A stretch of 64,000 bases of DNA from Hydrocarboniphaga sp. (GCF_028291725.1 NZ_JAQGNT010000059.1:62001-126000), one strand, 5' to 3'; counted from the first letter of the stretch, positions 34,427 through 44,570 are shown. A program made the numbers and translations. The notes: generated from the letters alone by a model not told the origin.

Positions 34427-35857
34427 ATGGTCTTCTCATCCAACGTATTCCTGTTTCTGTTTCTGCCGCTGTTCCTGGCGGTGTACTACCTGACGCCGGA
34501 TCGCGGCCGTTACCGCAACTGGGTCGTGCTGATCGGCAGCTATGCGTTCTACGCCTGGTGGCGTGTCGATTTCCTGCTGCTGTTCGCCGGCGTCACGGTG
34601 TTCAACTACCTGATCGGTCTGCGCATCGGCCAAGCCGGCGCACGTAGCGCGCTGGCCAGGCGCTGGCTGATGCTGGGTGTCGGCGTCGATCTGGCAACGC
34701 TGGGCTATTTCAAGTACGCCAACTTTGGCGTCGACAGCTTCAACCTGCTGCTAGCCCAGTTCGGGCTGCAGCCCTTCGTGCTGGCGCATGTGATCCTGCC
34801 GATCGGCGTGTCGTTCTATGTGTTCGAGTCGATCAGCTACATCGTCGATGTTTATCGCGGCGACGTCGAAGCCACCAAGCATCCAGTGGACTTCGCGACC
34901 TTCATCGCGCTGTTCCCGCATCTGATCGCCGGCCCGGTTTTCCGTTACAAGGATCTCGCCGGGCAGTTCGAAAAGCGCGAGCACAGCGTCGAGCTGTTCG
35001 GTCAGGGTTCGCTGCGATTCATGCAGGGTTTCGTCAAGAAAGTCTTCATCGCCGACTCGATCGCGCCAATGGTCAGCCAGGCTTTTTCGCTGAGCGATCC
35101 GACTACGGCCGACGCCTGGTTAGGGGCGATCGCGTATACGGTGCAGCTGTACTTCGATTTCAGCGGCTACAGCGACATGGCGATCGGCCTGGGCCTGATG
35201 ATGGGCTTCCGCTTCGTCGAGAACTTCAACCAGCCCTATGTCAGCCAGAGCATCACCGAGTTCTGGCGGCGCTGGCATATGAGCCTGTCGAGCTGGCTGC
35301 GCGACTATCTGTACATCGCGCTCGGCGGCAATCGCGGCGGCGTCGCCAAAACCTATCGCAATCTGTTCCTGACGATGCTGCTCGGCGGGCTGTGGCACGG
35401 CGCCAATTTCACGTTTCTGATCTGGGGTGCCTGGCACGGCGCGATCCTGTGCATCGAGCGGGTACTCGGCGTGAAGGCCGAGCGTCCGGGCTTCAGCCTG
35501 ATTCGCTGGGCGCCGACTTTCCTGTTCGTGGTGCTGGGCTGGGTCATGTTCCGCGCCGAGCGCGTCGGCGTCGCCTGGCAGTTCTATACCGCGATGTTCT
35601 CCTTCGATGGCCTCGGCTTGAGTGAGGCTTTCGGCAGCTCGATTACGCATCTGCAGCTGGCGACGCTGCTGCTGGCAGTGCTGGTGCTGATCTGGCGCGG
35701 CGCCACCGCCGGTCGTGCCGAGCCGACGGCACTGCGGCCGGTGATGGCGCAGCGCATGTTCAGCCTGGCGCAGTGGCTGGTGTGGCCGCTGTTCGTGCTC
35801 GCGGTGCTGAAGCTGTCGGCACAGAGCTATTCGCCCTTCCTGTATTTCCAATTCTGA
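34427..35857 (+). CDS. algI: Alginate O-acetyltransferase membrane subunit AlgI (MBOAT)
   Basis: The 476-residue integral membrane protein has about eleven hydrophobic segments and the MBOAT signature around GLWHGANFTFLIWG, with the putative active-site His at residue 324. AlgI takes acetyl groups from a cytoplasmic donor and passes them to periplasmic AlgJ/AlgX. Length and the WHG motif match Pseudomonas AlgI. It is separated from algG by repeat family B. Confidence 0.95.
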   Translation: MVFSSNVFLFLFLPLFLAVYYLTPDRGRYRNWVVLIGSYAFYAWWRVDFLLLFAGVTVFNYLIGLRIGQAGARSALARRWLMLGVGVDLATLGYFKYANFGVDSFNLLLAQFGLQPFVLAHVILPIGVSFYVFESISYIVDVYRGDVEATKHPVDFATFIALFPHLIAGPVFRYKDLAGQFEKREHSVELFGQGSLRFMQGFVKKVFIADSIAPMVSQAFSLSDPTTADAWLGAIAYTVQLYFDFSGYSDMAIGLGLMMGFRFVENFNQPYVSQSITEFWRRWHMSLSSWLRDYLYIALGGNRGGVAKTYRNLFLTMLLGGLWHGANFTFLIWGAWHGAILCIERVLGVKAERPGFSLIRWAPTFLFVVLGWVMFRAERVGVAWQFYTAMFSFDGLGLSEAFGSSITHLQLATLLLAVLVLIWRGATAGRAEPTALRPVMAQRMFSLAQWLVWPLFVLAVLKLSAQSYSPFLYFQF

Positions 35858-35898
35858 GTTCCCGTTCTGAGTTCCAGTTCTGAGGCCGGAGAGATCGC

Positions 35899-37005
35899 AT
35901 GAATCTGCCCGTTATCCGTCGCCCGCAACTCGCGGTTCACGCCGCGTTATTCACGCTGGTGGTCCTGGGCGTCGCCATCACCGCGTTCAGCCGTGCGTCC
36001 AGCTTCGAGCCCCAGGTCGACCAGGCAGTGCTCGACGGCCGCATGGCCAAGTCGTTCGAGACGCACTACGACCAGGCTTTCCCGGCGCGCGGATTCGGCA
36101 TCAGCCTGTGGGCCGCGATCGACTATCTGATCTTCGGCGAAGCCCAGAGCGGCGTTGTTCTCGGCAGGGACGGCTGGCTATATACCGACGAGGAATTCGT
36201 GGTGCCGAAGGCGGCCGAGCAGCAGGTGGAGCGGAATTTCGCGCACATCCGTGAAGTGCGCGACCAGCTCGCCGCGCACGGCGTCAAGCTGGTGGTCGCG
36301 CTGGTGCCGGCGAAATCGCGCGTCTATCCGGAGCATCTGCGCAAGCGCAAGCCACCGGCGTTTCGCGAGGGGCTATATGCGCAGGCGGAGGAAGAACTCA
36401 CAGCGAACGGCATCGCCAGTCCCGATCTGCTGCAGTCGCTGATCTCTGGCAAGCGCGATGGCCCGACGTTTCTGCGCACCGATACGCACTGGACGCCGCA
36501 AGGTGCGGCGCAGGCCGCAGTCGTGGTCGCGGCTGCACTGCGCCGGATGCTGCCGGTGTCGGCCGAGGCCAGCGCAGGCTTCACGACGGTAACGGCGGCG
36601 AAGCGCAAGCATCATGGCGACCTGCTGAACTTTCTGCCGCTGGATCCTTACTTCAGCCGGCTGCTGCCGCCGCTGGACGAAGTGTCCACGGCCAGCACCA
36701 CCGCCGCTGGCGGCGACGATCTGCTCGGCGCCGCCGCCGCGCCGCGCATCGCGCTGGTCGGCACCAGCTACAGCGCCAATCCGGAATGGAATTTCGTCGG
36801 CGATCTGCGCCAGGCGCTGTCCGAGGACATCGCCAACTACGCCAAAGACGGCCGCGGCCCGTTCCAGCCGATGTTCGACTACCTGCAGAGCGAGGACTAC
36901 AAACAGGCACCGCCGCGCGCGGTGATCTGGGAACTGCCCGAGCGTTATCTGCCGTACGACAAGCCGCCGGAGCTGGCGGCAAAGCACGAGGACGGGCATC
37001 CGTGA
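35899..37005 (+). CDS. algJ: Alginate O-acetylation protein AlgJ (SGNH-like)
   Basis: The 368-residue protein has one N-terminal membrane anchor (about residues 13-32) and a periplasmic SGNH-like domain with DTHWT (Asp195, His197) and GTSYS (Ser290), the catalytic triad known from AlgJ. It receives acetyl groups through AlgI. A low-complexity Ala/Ser/Thr stretch lies just before the serine motif (about residues 265-282). algJ starts 41 bases after algI. Confidence 0.94.
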   Translation: MNLPVIRRPQLAVHAALFTLVVLGVAITAFSRASSFEPQVDQAVLDGRMAKSFETHYDQAFPARGFGISLWAAIDYLIFGEAQSGVVLGRDGWLYTDEEFVVPKAAEQQVERNFAHIREVRDQLAAHGVKLVVALVPAKSRVYPEHLRKRKPPAFREGLYAQAEEELTANGIASPDLLQSLISGKRDGPTFLRTDTHWTPQGAAQAAVVVAAALRRMLPVSAEASAGFTTVTAAKRKHHGDLLNFLPLDPYFSRLLPPLDEVSTASTTAAGGDDLLGAAAAPRIALVGTSYSANPEWNFVGDLRQALSEDIANYAKDGRGPFQPMFDYLQSEDYKQAPPRAVIWELPERYLPYDKPPELAAKHEDGHP

Positions 37006-37037
37006 GAGCGGGAACTTCATTCGCCGCCACCGCTGCC

Positions 37038-37116
37038 GTCATTCCCGCGAAGGCGGGAATCCAGGGATGCGAGCGGCGTGCTATCCGCTCTGGATTCCCG
37101 CCTTCGCGGGAATGAC
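37038..37116. repeat. Palindromic repeat family E
   Basis: Perfect 27-base arms, 37038-37064 and 37090-37116, of the type GTCATTCCCGCGAAGGCGGG, a form seen widely in proteobacterial genomes. Each arm is also self-complementary (TTCCCGCGAAGGCGGGAA). It lies between algJ and algF. Confidence 0.9.
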
Positions 37117-37149
37117 GAAGCTTAAGTAGTTCAAATCAGGAGAACCACC

Positions 37150-37773
37150 ATGAAGCATTCCAACAAGCAATCCCCGGCGATCATCGCCGCCCTGGTGCTA
37201 AGTGCGGCAACGTTCAGCGCCGATGCCGGCCTGTATCCGCCGGCCGCGCCGCCGGATTCCGCGTTCGTGCGCGTGTTCAACGCGACGCCTCAGGGCCGGC
37301 TCAAGGCCACCATCGGCGATCACGCGATCCCCGACGCGGCGCCGATGGACGCGAGCAGTTACGTGTTCCTGCCGCCGGGCAGTTATCCGGCAAAGATCAG
37401 CGGCGCCGAGAAGACCGTCAGCCTCGACAGCAAGCGCTGCTATACCGCGGCCGCGGAGCCCGGCGCCATCCAGCTGTTCGACCAGGACTGCTTCAACAGC
37501 CAGCTCAAATCGCTGGTTTCGGTCTACAACCTGATCGACGGCGCAACGCTCAGCGTCAAGGTCGGCGAGAACGGCCCGGCCGTGATCGACGGCGTCGCTG
37601 CCAATACCGCCGGCCATCGCGAAGTCAATCCGGTGAAGGCCGATCTGGTGGTCTACAACGGCGGCACCAAGCTCGCGCAAGCCAAGCCGGTGACGCTGGA
37701 GCGCGGCAAGGTGTTCAGCCTGTTCGTGACCGGTTCGGTGGCCGCGCCGGTGCTGACCTGGGTCGTCAACTGA
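37150..37773 (+). CDS. algF: Alginate O-acetylation adaptor AlgF
   Basis: The 207-residue periplasmic protein has a signal peptide ending near FSADAGLYPP and two beta-sandwich-like repeats; the motif LYPPAAPPDSAFVRVFNA marks the AlgF N-terminus. AlgF links AlgJ and AlgX during acetylation and has no catalytic motif of its own. Length is close to the Pseudomonas protein (216). The stop is 9 bases before the algX start, and AGGAG precedes the ATG. Confidence 0.93.
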   Translation: MKHSNKQSPAIIAALVLSAATFSADAGLYPPAAPPDSAFVRVFNATPQGRLKATIGDHAIPDAAPMDASSYVFLPPGSYPAKISGAEKTVSLDSKRCYTAAAEPGAIQLFDQDCFNSQLKSLVSVYNLIDGATLSVKVGENGPAVIDGVAANTAGHREVNPVKADLVVYNGGTKLAQAKPVTLERGKVFSLFVTGSVAAPVLTWVVN

Positions 37774-37781
37774 GCCGGCTG

Positions 37782-39380
37782 ATGAACCGGCTGATGAGTC
37801 GACGCACTCTGTTGATGGTGTCGAGCCTGCTCGCCGCGCTTGCGACAGGCGCGGCCGCCGCCGATGCGGACAGCGAAGCGGCGAGTGCGAGCGCGCCGGT
37901 CTACAACGTCGCGCTGTGCTGCCAGCTGTGTCCGCAGGCAGCCGATCCGCAGAACTATGCCGGCTCGACCTATCTCGAGGAGTTCAGCGTGCTGCAGCAG
38001 GGCCGGGATGGCTGGCTGTTCCGATCGCGCGTCGATCTGAGCACGCGGATCGAAATCACCGACGACAGTCTGGCCGAACTACGGCGGCTGGCATCGGCGA
38101 TGCGCGCGCGCGGTACCGAACTGGTGGTCGTGCTGCAGCCGCCGCGCGCGCTGATGGATCCCGACAAGCTCGGCGACGATCAACGCGCAAGCTACGATCT
38201 CGGCGCCGCGCGCGCAGGCTATGCCCAAGCGCTCGCACGCATCCGCAGCGCCGGCGTCACCGTGCCGCCGCTGGACACGCTGGTCGACGAGCACAAGCAC
38301 TACGAGTATTTCTTCCGCCGCGATCATCACTGGACGCCGGCCGGCGCAGAAGCAACGGCCAAAGTCGTTGCGGCGACGGTGCAGCAGATGCCGTCGTTCC
38401 GGGAGGTGCCGCGGCTGACGTACGCGACGCGCGCCAACGCGCTGATCGGCAAGCCCGGTACCTTGCAGAAGGTCGCCTCGCAGATCTGCGGCGGCAGCTA
38501 CTCGATGCAATACCTGACCGGCTATATCACCGAGGCTTCCAGCGATAACGCGGCGGCCAGCGCCGATGCGCTGCTCGGACCTCAGCCAAAAAAATCCGAC
38601 AGTCCGTCCGGCGGCCTGCTCGACGACCACGCTGCGAGCGCCGGCTCGGGCGGCCTGCTCGATGATGGCGATGCCGGTGGCGACTCCGGCGCGCCGCAGA
38701 TCGCGTTGATCGGCACCAGCAACAGCGATGCCAAGGGCGGCTACAACTTCGGCGGCTACCTGCAGCAGTACATCGGCGCCGACATTCTGAACGCGGCGCT
38801 GTCCGGCGGATCTTTCGATGGATCGCTGCTGCACTACCTGCCGAGCGAGGCTTACCAGAAGCACCCGCCGAAGATCGTGATCTGGGAAATGCCCTGGCAG
38901 AACTGGCCGGGCGCCGACAAGAACCCGTACAAGACCTTCCGCCAGGCGCTGCCGCTGGTGCACGACGGCTGCCGCGAACGGCCCGCCGTGCTCGAGCGGC
39001 AAATGGCGCTGAAAGCCGGCGACAACGAACTGCTGTTCAATGCCGGCGGCAAGCCGCTGCAGGGCGGCCGCTACTGGCTCGACCTGCAGTTCGACGATCC
39101 GACGATCAAGGATCTGCATGCGATCATCTGGTACTACACCGGCCAGAAGGAATCGCTGAAGCTGCACTTCAATCAATACGTCGACAACGGCGGGCGCTTC
39201 GTCACCGAGTTGCGCCGCAACCGCCCCGATTACGCGGCCGCGACCTTCATGGGCGCGACGCTGAACCTGGAGCAGGAGCCGGTCAAGCCTCTGAGCGTCA
39301 AGGTGCGTGTCTGCTCCATGGAAGGCCCACAGCAGCAGACGGCTACGGCCGCGGAGATTCCAAATGCACATTCGCACTAG
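37782..39380 (+). CDS. algX: Alginate acetyltransferase and scaffold AlgX
   Basis: The 532-residue periplasmic protein has a signal sequence, an SGNH-like domain with RDHHWTP (Asp181, His183) and GTSNSD (Ser313), and a C-terminal carbohydrate-binding module. AlgX is the terminal acetyltransferase and part of the AlgK-AlgE export complex. The distance between His183 and Ser313 is about 37 residues longer than in Pseudomonas because of a Gly/Ser/Asp-rich insert (about residues 267-303) with two copies of the motif SGGLLDD. An ATG four codons in is also possible. The 3' end overlaps algL by 17 bases. Confidence 0.94.
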   Translation: MNRLMSRRTLLMVSSLLAALATGAAAADADSEAASASAPVYNVALCCQLCPQAADPQNYAGSTYLEEFSVLQQGRDGWLFRSRVDLSTRIEITDDSLAELRRLASAMRARGTELVVVLQPPRALMDPDKLGDDQRASYDLGAARAGYAQALARIRSAGVTVPPLDTLVDEHKHYEYFFRRDHHWTPAGAEATAKVVAATVQQMPSFREVPRLTYATRANALIGKPGTLQKVASQICGGSYSMQYLTGYITEASSDNAAASADALLGPQPKKSDSPSGGLLDDHAASAGSGGLLDDGDAGGDSGAPQIALIGTSNSDAKGGYNFGGYLQQYIGADILNAALSGGSFDGSLLHYLPSEAYQKHPPKIVIWEMPWQNWPGADKNPYKTFRQALPLVHDGCRERPAVLERQMALKAGDNELLFNAGGKPLQGGRYWLDLQFDDPTIKDLHAIIWYYTGQKESLKLHFNQYVDNGGRFVTELRRNRPDYAAATFMGATLNLEQEPVKPLSVKVRVCSMEGPQQQTATAAEIPNAHSH

Positions 39381-40467
39381 CACCCCGATCATCGTCAGCG
39401 GCCTGTTGCTGAGCGCTCTCGGCATGAGTGCTTCGGTCAAGGCAGCCGATCTGGTCCCGCCGCCGGGCTACTACGCGCCGGTTGGCCAGCAGAAGGCCAA
39501 GTCGTTCAGCTGCCCGGCGGCGCCGGAGCCGTTCGCCGGCACGCTGGATTTCCCAAGCAAATACGAAGGCTCGGGCAAGGCGCGCGACCAACTCAACGAG
39601 GCGGCCGACCAGAAATACAAGGCGCTCACAAAGCCCATTACCGACATGGAAACCGGCGCGACCAAGCTGGTCGATCAGTACATGGAGTCCGGCCAGAGCG
39701 AAGTGCTGCAATGTGCGCTGGACTGGTACGGCGGCTGGGCCCGCGCGCGCGGCCTGCTCGGGCCGGCGGCGAATCACACCGGCGCGTCGATGCGCAAATG
39801 GTCGCTGGCCAGCCTCAGCGGCGCCTGGCTGCGGCTGAAGTTCTCGTCTTCAAAGCCGCTGGCATCGCGCAGCGCGCAGGCCGCGCAGATCGATGCCTGG
39901 CTGGGTGAAGTGGCTGACAAGGTCGTCGGTGAATGGGATCTGAAAGCGCCGCTGGACAAGATCAACAACCATTACTACTGGGCCGCGTGGAGCGTGATGG
40001 CGAGCAGCGTCGTCAACAACCGGCATGACCAGTTCGACTGGGCGGTGAAGATGTACGACATCTTCGCCGGGCAGGTCGATGCCGAAGGGTATCTGCCGAA
40101 CGAGATGAAGCGCGAAAGCCGCGCCGCCGGCTACCAGGTGTACGCGGTCACGCCGGTGGCGATGATCGCGGCTTTCGGCAAGGCCAACAACGCCGACCTC
40201 GCCGCGACCGGCAACAAGGCGCTGAGCCGGGCGGCCGAGCGGGCGCTGAGCGCCTACGACGATCCCAGCCAGTACGAGGCCAAGACCGGCAAGCAGCAGA
40301 CGCTGGAAGGCGCCGACGAGCAGAGCGCCAAGCTCGCCTGGCTGGAGCCGTATTGCTGGGCCACCCAGTGCAGCGCGGCGACGATCGCCAAGCGCGACCA
40401 GCTGAGGCCGATGAAGAATCGCCGGCTTGGCGGCGACGTCACCGCGGAGTTTCGCAACGCGTCCTGA
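39364..40467 (+). CDS. algL: Periplasmic alginate lyase AlgL
   Basis: The 367-residue protein has a signal peptide ending SVKAADLVPPPG and an alpha/alpha-barrel PL5 lyase with NNHYYWAAW (His203) and the tyrosine region AAGYQVYAVTP. AlgL degrades alginate left in the periplasm and prevents clogging. The ATG at 39364 is supported by the signal peptide; the frame extends upstream inside algX. It ends the alginate operon and is followed by repeat family B. Confidence 0.94.
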   Translation: MHIRTSTPIIVSGLLLSALGMSASVKAADLVPPPGYYAPVGQQKAKSFSCPAAPEPFAGTLDFPSKYEGSGKARDQLNEAADQKYKALTKPITDMETGATKLVDQYMESGQSEVLQCALDWYGGWARARGLLGPAANHTGASMRKWSLASLSGAWLRLKFSSSKPLASRSAQAAQIDAWLGEVADKVVGEWDLKAPLDKINNHYYWAAWSVMASSVVNNRHDQFDWAVKMYDIFAGQVDAEGYLPNEMKRESRAAGYQVYAVTPVAMIAAFGKANNADLAATGNKALSRAAERALSAYDDPSQYEAKTGKQQTLEGADEQSAKLAWLEPYCWATQCSAATIAKRDQLRPMKNRRLGGDVTAEFRNAS

Positions 40468-40479
40468 GGGGCGCTCGCG

Positions 40480-41454
<975 letters not shown>

Positions 41455-41458
41455 TCCT

Positions 41459-41547
41459 GTAGGTTGGGGTGAGCGCAGCGAACCCCAACGATCACCACCG
41501 TTGGCGCGAAACGAATGTTGGGGTTCGCTGCGCTCACCCCAACCTAC
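41459..41547. repeat. Palindromic repeat family A, copy 4
   Basis: Perfect 31-base inverted arms, 41459-41489 and 41517-41547, match copies 1 and 2 and begin five bases after the dapB stop. Confidence 0.95.
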
Positions 41548-41609
41548 AGCTGGGTTGACAGACCGGGCGTCCACGGCGAGCCTGCAAGCTCGAACACCGG
41601 AGTGTGCGC

Positions 41610-42932
41610 ATGAAGTTGGGACGCTGGGTTTCCGTCGGAATTTTGCTGGCGACCTCATCGCTGCCGGCGGCCGCCGCCGAAGCCGATCTGCACGCGCAGA
41701 TCGACCAGCTCACCGCCGAGATGAACGGCACGCTGGTCGAGGACCGTCGCTGGCTGCATCAGCATCCCGAGCTGTCGAATCGAGAAGTGAACACCGCGGC
41801 CTACGTCGCAAAACGCCTGAAGAAGCTCGGCCTCAAGCTGCAGACCGGCGTCGCCAAGACCGGTATCGTCGCGATCCTGGAGGGCGGCAAGCCCGGTCCG
41901 GTGATCGCGCTGCGTTCCGACATGGACGCGCTGCCGGTGGTCGAGGAGGTCGACCTGCCGTTCAAATCCAAGGTCAGGAGCACATACGACGGCAAGGACG
42001 TCGGCGTGATGCATGCCTGTGGCCACGATGGCCACATGTCGATTCTGATGGGCGTCGCCGAAGTCGCCTCCAAGCTCAAAGCGCAGTGGCCGGGAACCTT
42101 GAAGCTGATCTTCCAGCCGGCCGAAGAAGGCGCGCCGGACGGCGAGGAAGGCGGCGCCGAACTGATGGTCAAGGAAGGCGTGATGAGCAGCGCGCCGAAG
42201 CCCGAAGTGGTGTTCGGCCTGCACCTGTTCTCGCAGTGGGATGTCGGCCAGCTCGCGGTGCGCTCCGGCGGCGCGATGGCCAGTTCGGACGATCTCGACA
42301 TCGTCGTGCACGGCAAGCAGACCCATGGCGCGCGGCCCTGGGCCGGCATCGACCCCATCGTCGTCAGCGCGCAGATCATCGAGGGCCTTCAGACCATCAC
42401 CAGCCGGCAGATGGACATCAGCCAGGCGCCGGTCGTGGTCACCATCGGCAAGATCGACGGCGGGGTGCGCAGCAACATCATCCCGGACAGCGTGACCATG
42501 CGCGGCACCTTGCGCGCGCTCGACACCGGCATGCAGAAGGACATGCAGGAACGCGTGATCCGCACCGTCACCAAAATCGCCGAAAGCGCCGGCACGACGG
42601 CCGACGTGAGCATCGGCAAGGACCACGCGTATCCGGTGACCTACAACGACCCGGCGCTGACCAAGGCGATGCTGCCGACGATGCAGCGCGTGGTCGGCGA
42701 GAACAATGTGCTCGATGTGCCGCCGATGCTGGGCGCCGAGGATTTCTCGTTCTTTGCGCGCGAGGTTCCGGGCTTGTTCGTGTTCGTCGGCGTGCGCACG
42801 CCGGGCCAGCCGGCCGCTGATTGGGCGGCGAATCATTCGCCGCGCTTTCATATCGACGAGGCCTCGTTGGCGGTCGGTGTCCGCACGCTGAGCAATCTGG
42901 CGCTGGACTATGCGACGGCGCATCAGAAGTAG
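41610..42932 (+). CDS. Secreted M20-family amidohydrolase/peptidase
   Basis: The 440-residue protein has a signal peptide (about residues 1-22, ending PAAAAEAD), the metal-binding HACGHDGH (about residues 134-141), the catalytic EEGAPDGEEGG segment and a dimerisation lid domain. The family hydrolyses N-acyl amino acids, hippurate or indole-amino-acid conjugates. Export to the periplasm suggests scavenging. GGAG lies eight bases before the ATG. The exact substrate is not predictable. It sits between dapB and the radical SAM gene, flanked by repeat families A and B. Confidence 0.88.
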   Translation: MKLGRWVSVGILLATSSLPAAAAEADLHAQIDQLTAEMNGTLVEDRRWLHQHPELSNREVNTAAYVAKRLKKLGLKLQTGVAKTGIVAILEGGKPGPVIALRSDMDALPVVEEVDLPFKSKVRSTYDGKDVGVMHACGHDGHMSILMGVAEVASKLKAQWPGTLKLIFQPAEEGAPDGEEGGAELMVKEGVMSSAPKPEVVFGLHLFSQWDVGQLAVRSGGAMASSDDLDIVVHGKQTHGARPWAGIDPIVVSAQIIEGLQTITSRQMDISQAPVVVTIGKIDGGVRSNIIPDSVTMRGTLRALDTGMQKDMQERVIRTVTKIAESAGTTADVSIGKDHAYPVTYNDPALTKAMLPTMQRVVGENNVLDVPPMLGAEDFSFFAREVPGLFVFVGVRTPGQPAADWAANHSPRFHIDEASLAVGVRTLSNLALDYATAHQK

Positions 42933-42962
42933 AGCTTCGTGTTTGAAATTTATAAACCCAGT

Positions 42963-43060
42963 CCGTTCCTCCCGAGTAGCCGCTTGCGGCGTATCGAGGG
43001 ACTTGAGCGATGCGTCCCTCGATACGCCCGCAAAAGCGCGGGCTACTCGGGAGGAACGGG
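42963..43060. repeat. Palindromic repeat family B, copy 3
   Basis: The arms CCGTTCCTCCCGAGTAGC (starting 42963) and its complement (ending 43060) enclose GTATCGAGGGA and TCCCTCGATACG. It occupies the gap between the M20 peptidase and the radical SAM gene. Confidence 0.9.
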
Positions 43061-43086
43061 GTGTGGTGCTGGCATGAAGAATAACC

Positions 43087-44157
43087 TTGGCCACCGCTAG
43101 CGGACCGCGCAAAGGGCAGGGTGCCGGCTCCAACCCGGCGGGGCGCTTCGAGTCGCGGCGCACCGAGGTTTTTCACGACGACTGGGATCTGCTTGAAGAA
43201 GAGCCCGCTCGGCTGAAGATCGAAGTCCGCGAGGACCGTGCGCGCAGCATCATCAGCCACAACGATTCGCCGGACATCGGTTTCGATCAGTCGATCAATC
43301 CGTATCGCGGTTGCGAGCATGCCTGCATTTATTGTTTTGCGCGGCCGACGCACTCGTACCTGAACCTGTCGCCCGGCCTGGATTTCGAGACCAAGCTGTT
43401 CTACAAGGGCAACGCGGCCGAAGTGCTGGGTGCGGAACTGCGCAAACCCGGCTACGTGCCGAAGATCATCGCGCTCGGCACGGCCACCGATCCCTATCAG
43501 CCGATCGAGCGCGAGCATCGCGTGACGCGCCGGATACTCGAAACCCTGTTCGCGTTCCGTCATCCCGTCGGCGTGATCACCAAAGGCGTGCTGATCGAGC
43601 GCGACCTGGATCTGCTGGCCGAGATGGCGGCGCTGAACCTGGTCAGCGTCGGCATGACCCTGACCACGCTGCGCGACGAGCTGAAGCGCGATCTGGAACC
43701 GCGGGCGGCTTCGGGCCGGGCACGGCTGCGGGTGATCCGCCGGCTGACCGAGGCTGGCGTTCCGGTGCGGGTGATGTTCTCGCCGGTGATTCCGTTCGTG
43801 AACGACCACGAGATGGACGAGGTGCTGGCGCTGGCGGCCGAGGCGGGTGCGCGTCATGCGTCGTGGGTGATGCTGCGGCTGCCCTACGAGGTCAAGGACC
43901 TGTTCCGGGAATGGCTGGTTCAGCGCTACCCGCTGAAAGCCGAGCACGTGATGAGCCTGGTCCAGCAAGTGCGCGGCGGTCGCGACTACGACTCGACTTT
44001 CGGCAAGCGCTTCCGCGGCACCGGCCAGTACGCTGAGTTCACCGCCCAGCGGTTCCGGCTGGCCTGCCGGCGAAATCAGTATCTGGAATCGGGGCCGGAT
44101 CTGGACTATTCCGGCTTCCGCATTCCGGGCGCGGGCGGGCAGATGTCGCTGCTGTAG
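43087..44157 (+). CDS. PA0069/Rv2578c-family radical SAM protein
   Basis: The 356-residue protein has the radical SAM cluster motif CEHACIYCFARPTHSY (about residues 75-90; Cys spacing CxxxCxxC) and GTATDPYQPIE. It resembles the PA0069/Rv2578c family of DNA-repair-like radical SAM proteins, whose substrate is not firmly known. The conserved N-terminus (KGQGAGSNPAGRFE) begins a few residues after the chosen TTG at 43087; no better start is in frame, so a rare start is likely. Confidence 0.85.
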   Translation: MATASGPRKGQGAGSNPAGRFESRRTEVFHDDWDLLEEEPARLKIEVREDRARSIISHNDSPDIGFDQSINPYRGCEHACIYCFARPTHSYLNLSPGLDFETKLFYKGNAAEVLGAELRKPGYVPKIIALGTATDPYQPIEREHRVTRRILETLFAFRHPVGVITKGVLIERDLDLLAEMAALNLVSVGMTLTTLRDELKRDLEPRAASGRARLRVIRRLTEAGVPVRVMFSPVIPFVNDHEMDEVLALAAEAGARHASWVMLRLPYEVKDLFREWLVQRYPLKAEHVMSLVQQVRGGRDYDSTFGKRFRGTGQYAEFTAQRFRLACRRNQYLESGPDLDYSGFRIPGAGGQMSLL

Positions 44158-44170
44158 CGCTGACTGCTAG

Positions 44171-44328
44171 CAGCCTGTCGGGCTTGGGAGATCGTAGCGA
44201 GGGTTTGGCCTGCTGTGTCCAAGCTGCGGGCGACTGAGGAAAATATCGAGTCATATTTGACGAGGGCGCCCGCAGCTTGGACACAGCGGGCCGAAGCCGC
44301 AGTAGATCTTGCCAAGCCCGACAGGCTG
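44171..44328. mobile_element. MITE-like element 2 with CTAG target duplication
   Basis: Perfect 17-base terminal inverted repeats, CAGCCTGTCGGGCTTGG at 44171-44187 and its complement at 44312-44328, are flanked on both sides by CTAG (44167-44170, 44329-44332). A perfect 21-base internal inverted repeat (44212-44232/44267-44287) would fold the element into a long hairpin. CTAG-type duplication suggests mobilisation by an IS5-family transposase. It carries no gene. Confidence 0.85.
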
Positions 44329-44338
44329 CTAGGCCTCA

Positions 44339-44417
44339 ATCGCGGACAAGGTCCGCTCCTACAGGCAGCTTGCGCAGCCCTGGTTCCGCAACTGTAGGAG
44401 CGGACCTTGTCCGCGAT
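44339..44417. repeat. Palindromic repeat family F
   Basis: Perfect 25-base arms at 44339-44363 and 44393-44417 read ATCGCGGACAAGGTCCGCTC and its complement, similar in style to the TGTAGGAGCG-type REP elements of Pseudomonas. Confidence 0.85.
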
Positions 44418-44501
44418 CGAGGCCAGGATTACCGATCGCGCCGACTTCCTCCGTGGACGGAACAGGCTTCGACCGGTAAACTGCCGGCCTAATCACGCGA
44501 G

Positions 44502-44517
44502 GGGGGCGCAAGCCCCC
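44502..44517 (+). other. GC hairpin with a GCAA tetraloop upstream of carA
   Basis: GGGGGC-GCAA-GCCCCC forms a very stable GNRA-capped stem about 54 bases before the carA start, followed by only three T. It is probably in the carA leader or 3' of something upstream; its role is unclear. Confidence 0.6.
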
Positions 44518-44570
44518 TTTGCTATGTCTGCAACGCGGATTAGCGCATAAATGAGTCTTTAAGAGAGCCG

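Larger units (their letters stand above)
44158..44570. other. 413-base gap before carA filled by a MITE, a REP-like pair and a hairpin
   Basis: The region holds, in order, a MITE-like element with CTAG duplications (44171-44328), a palindromic pair (44339-44417) and a tetraloop hairpin (44502-44517). No gene was seen. A carA promoter must lie downstream of the repeats, but no clear -35/-10 pair was identified. Confidence 0.8.
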
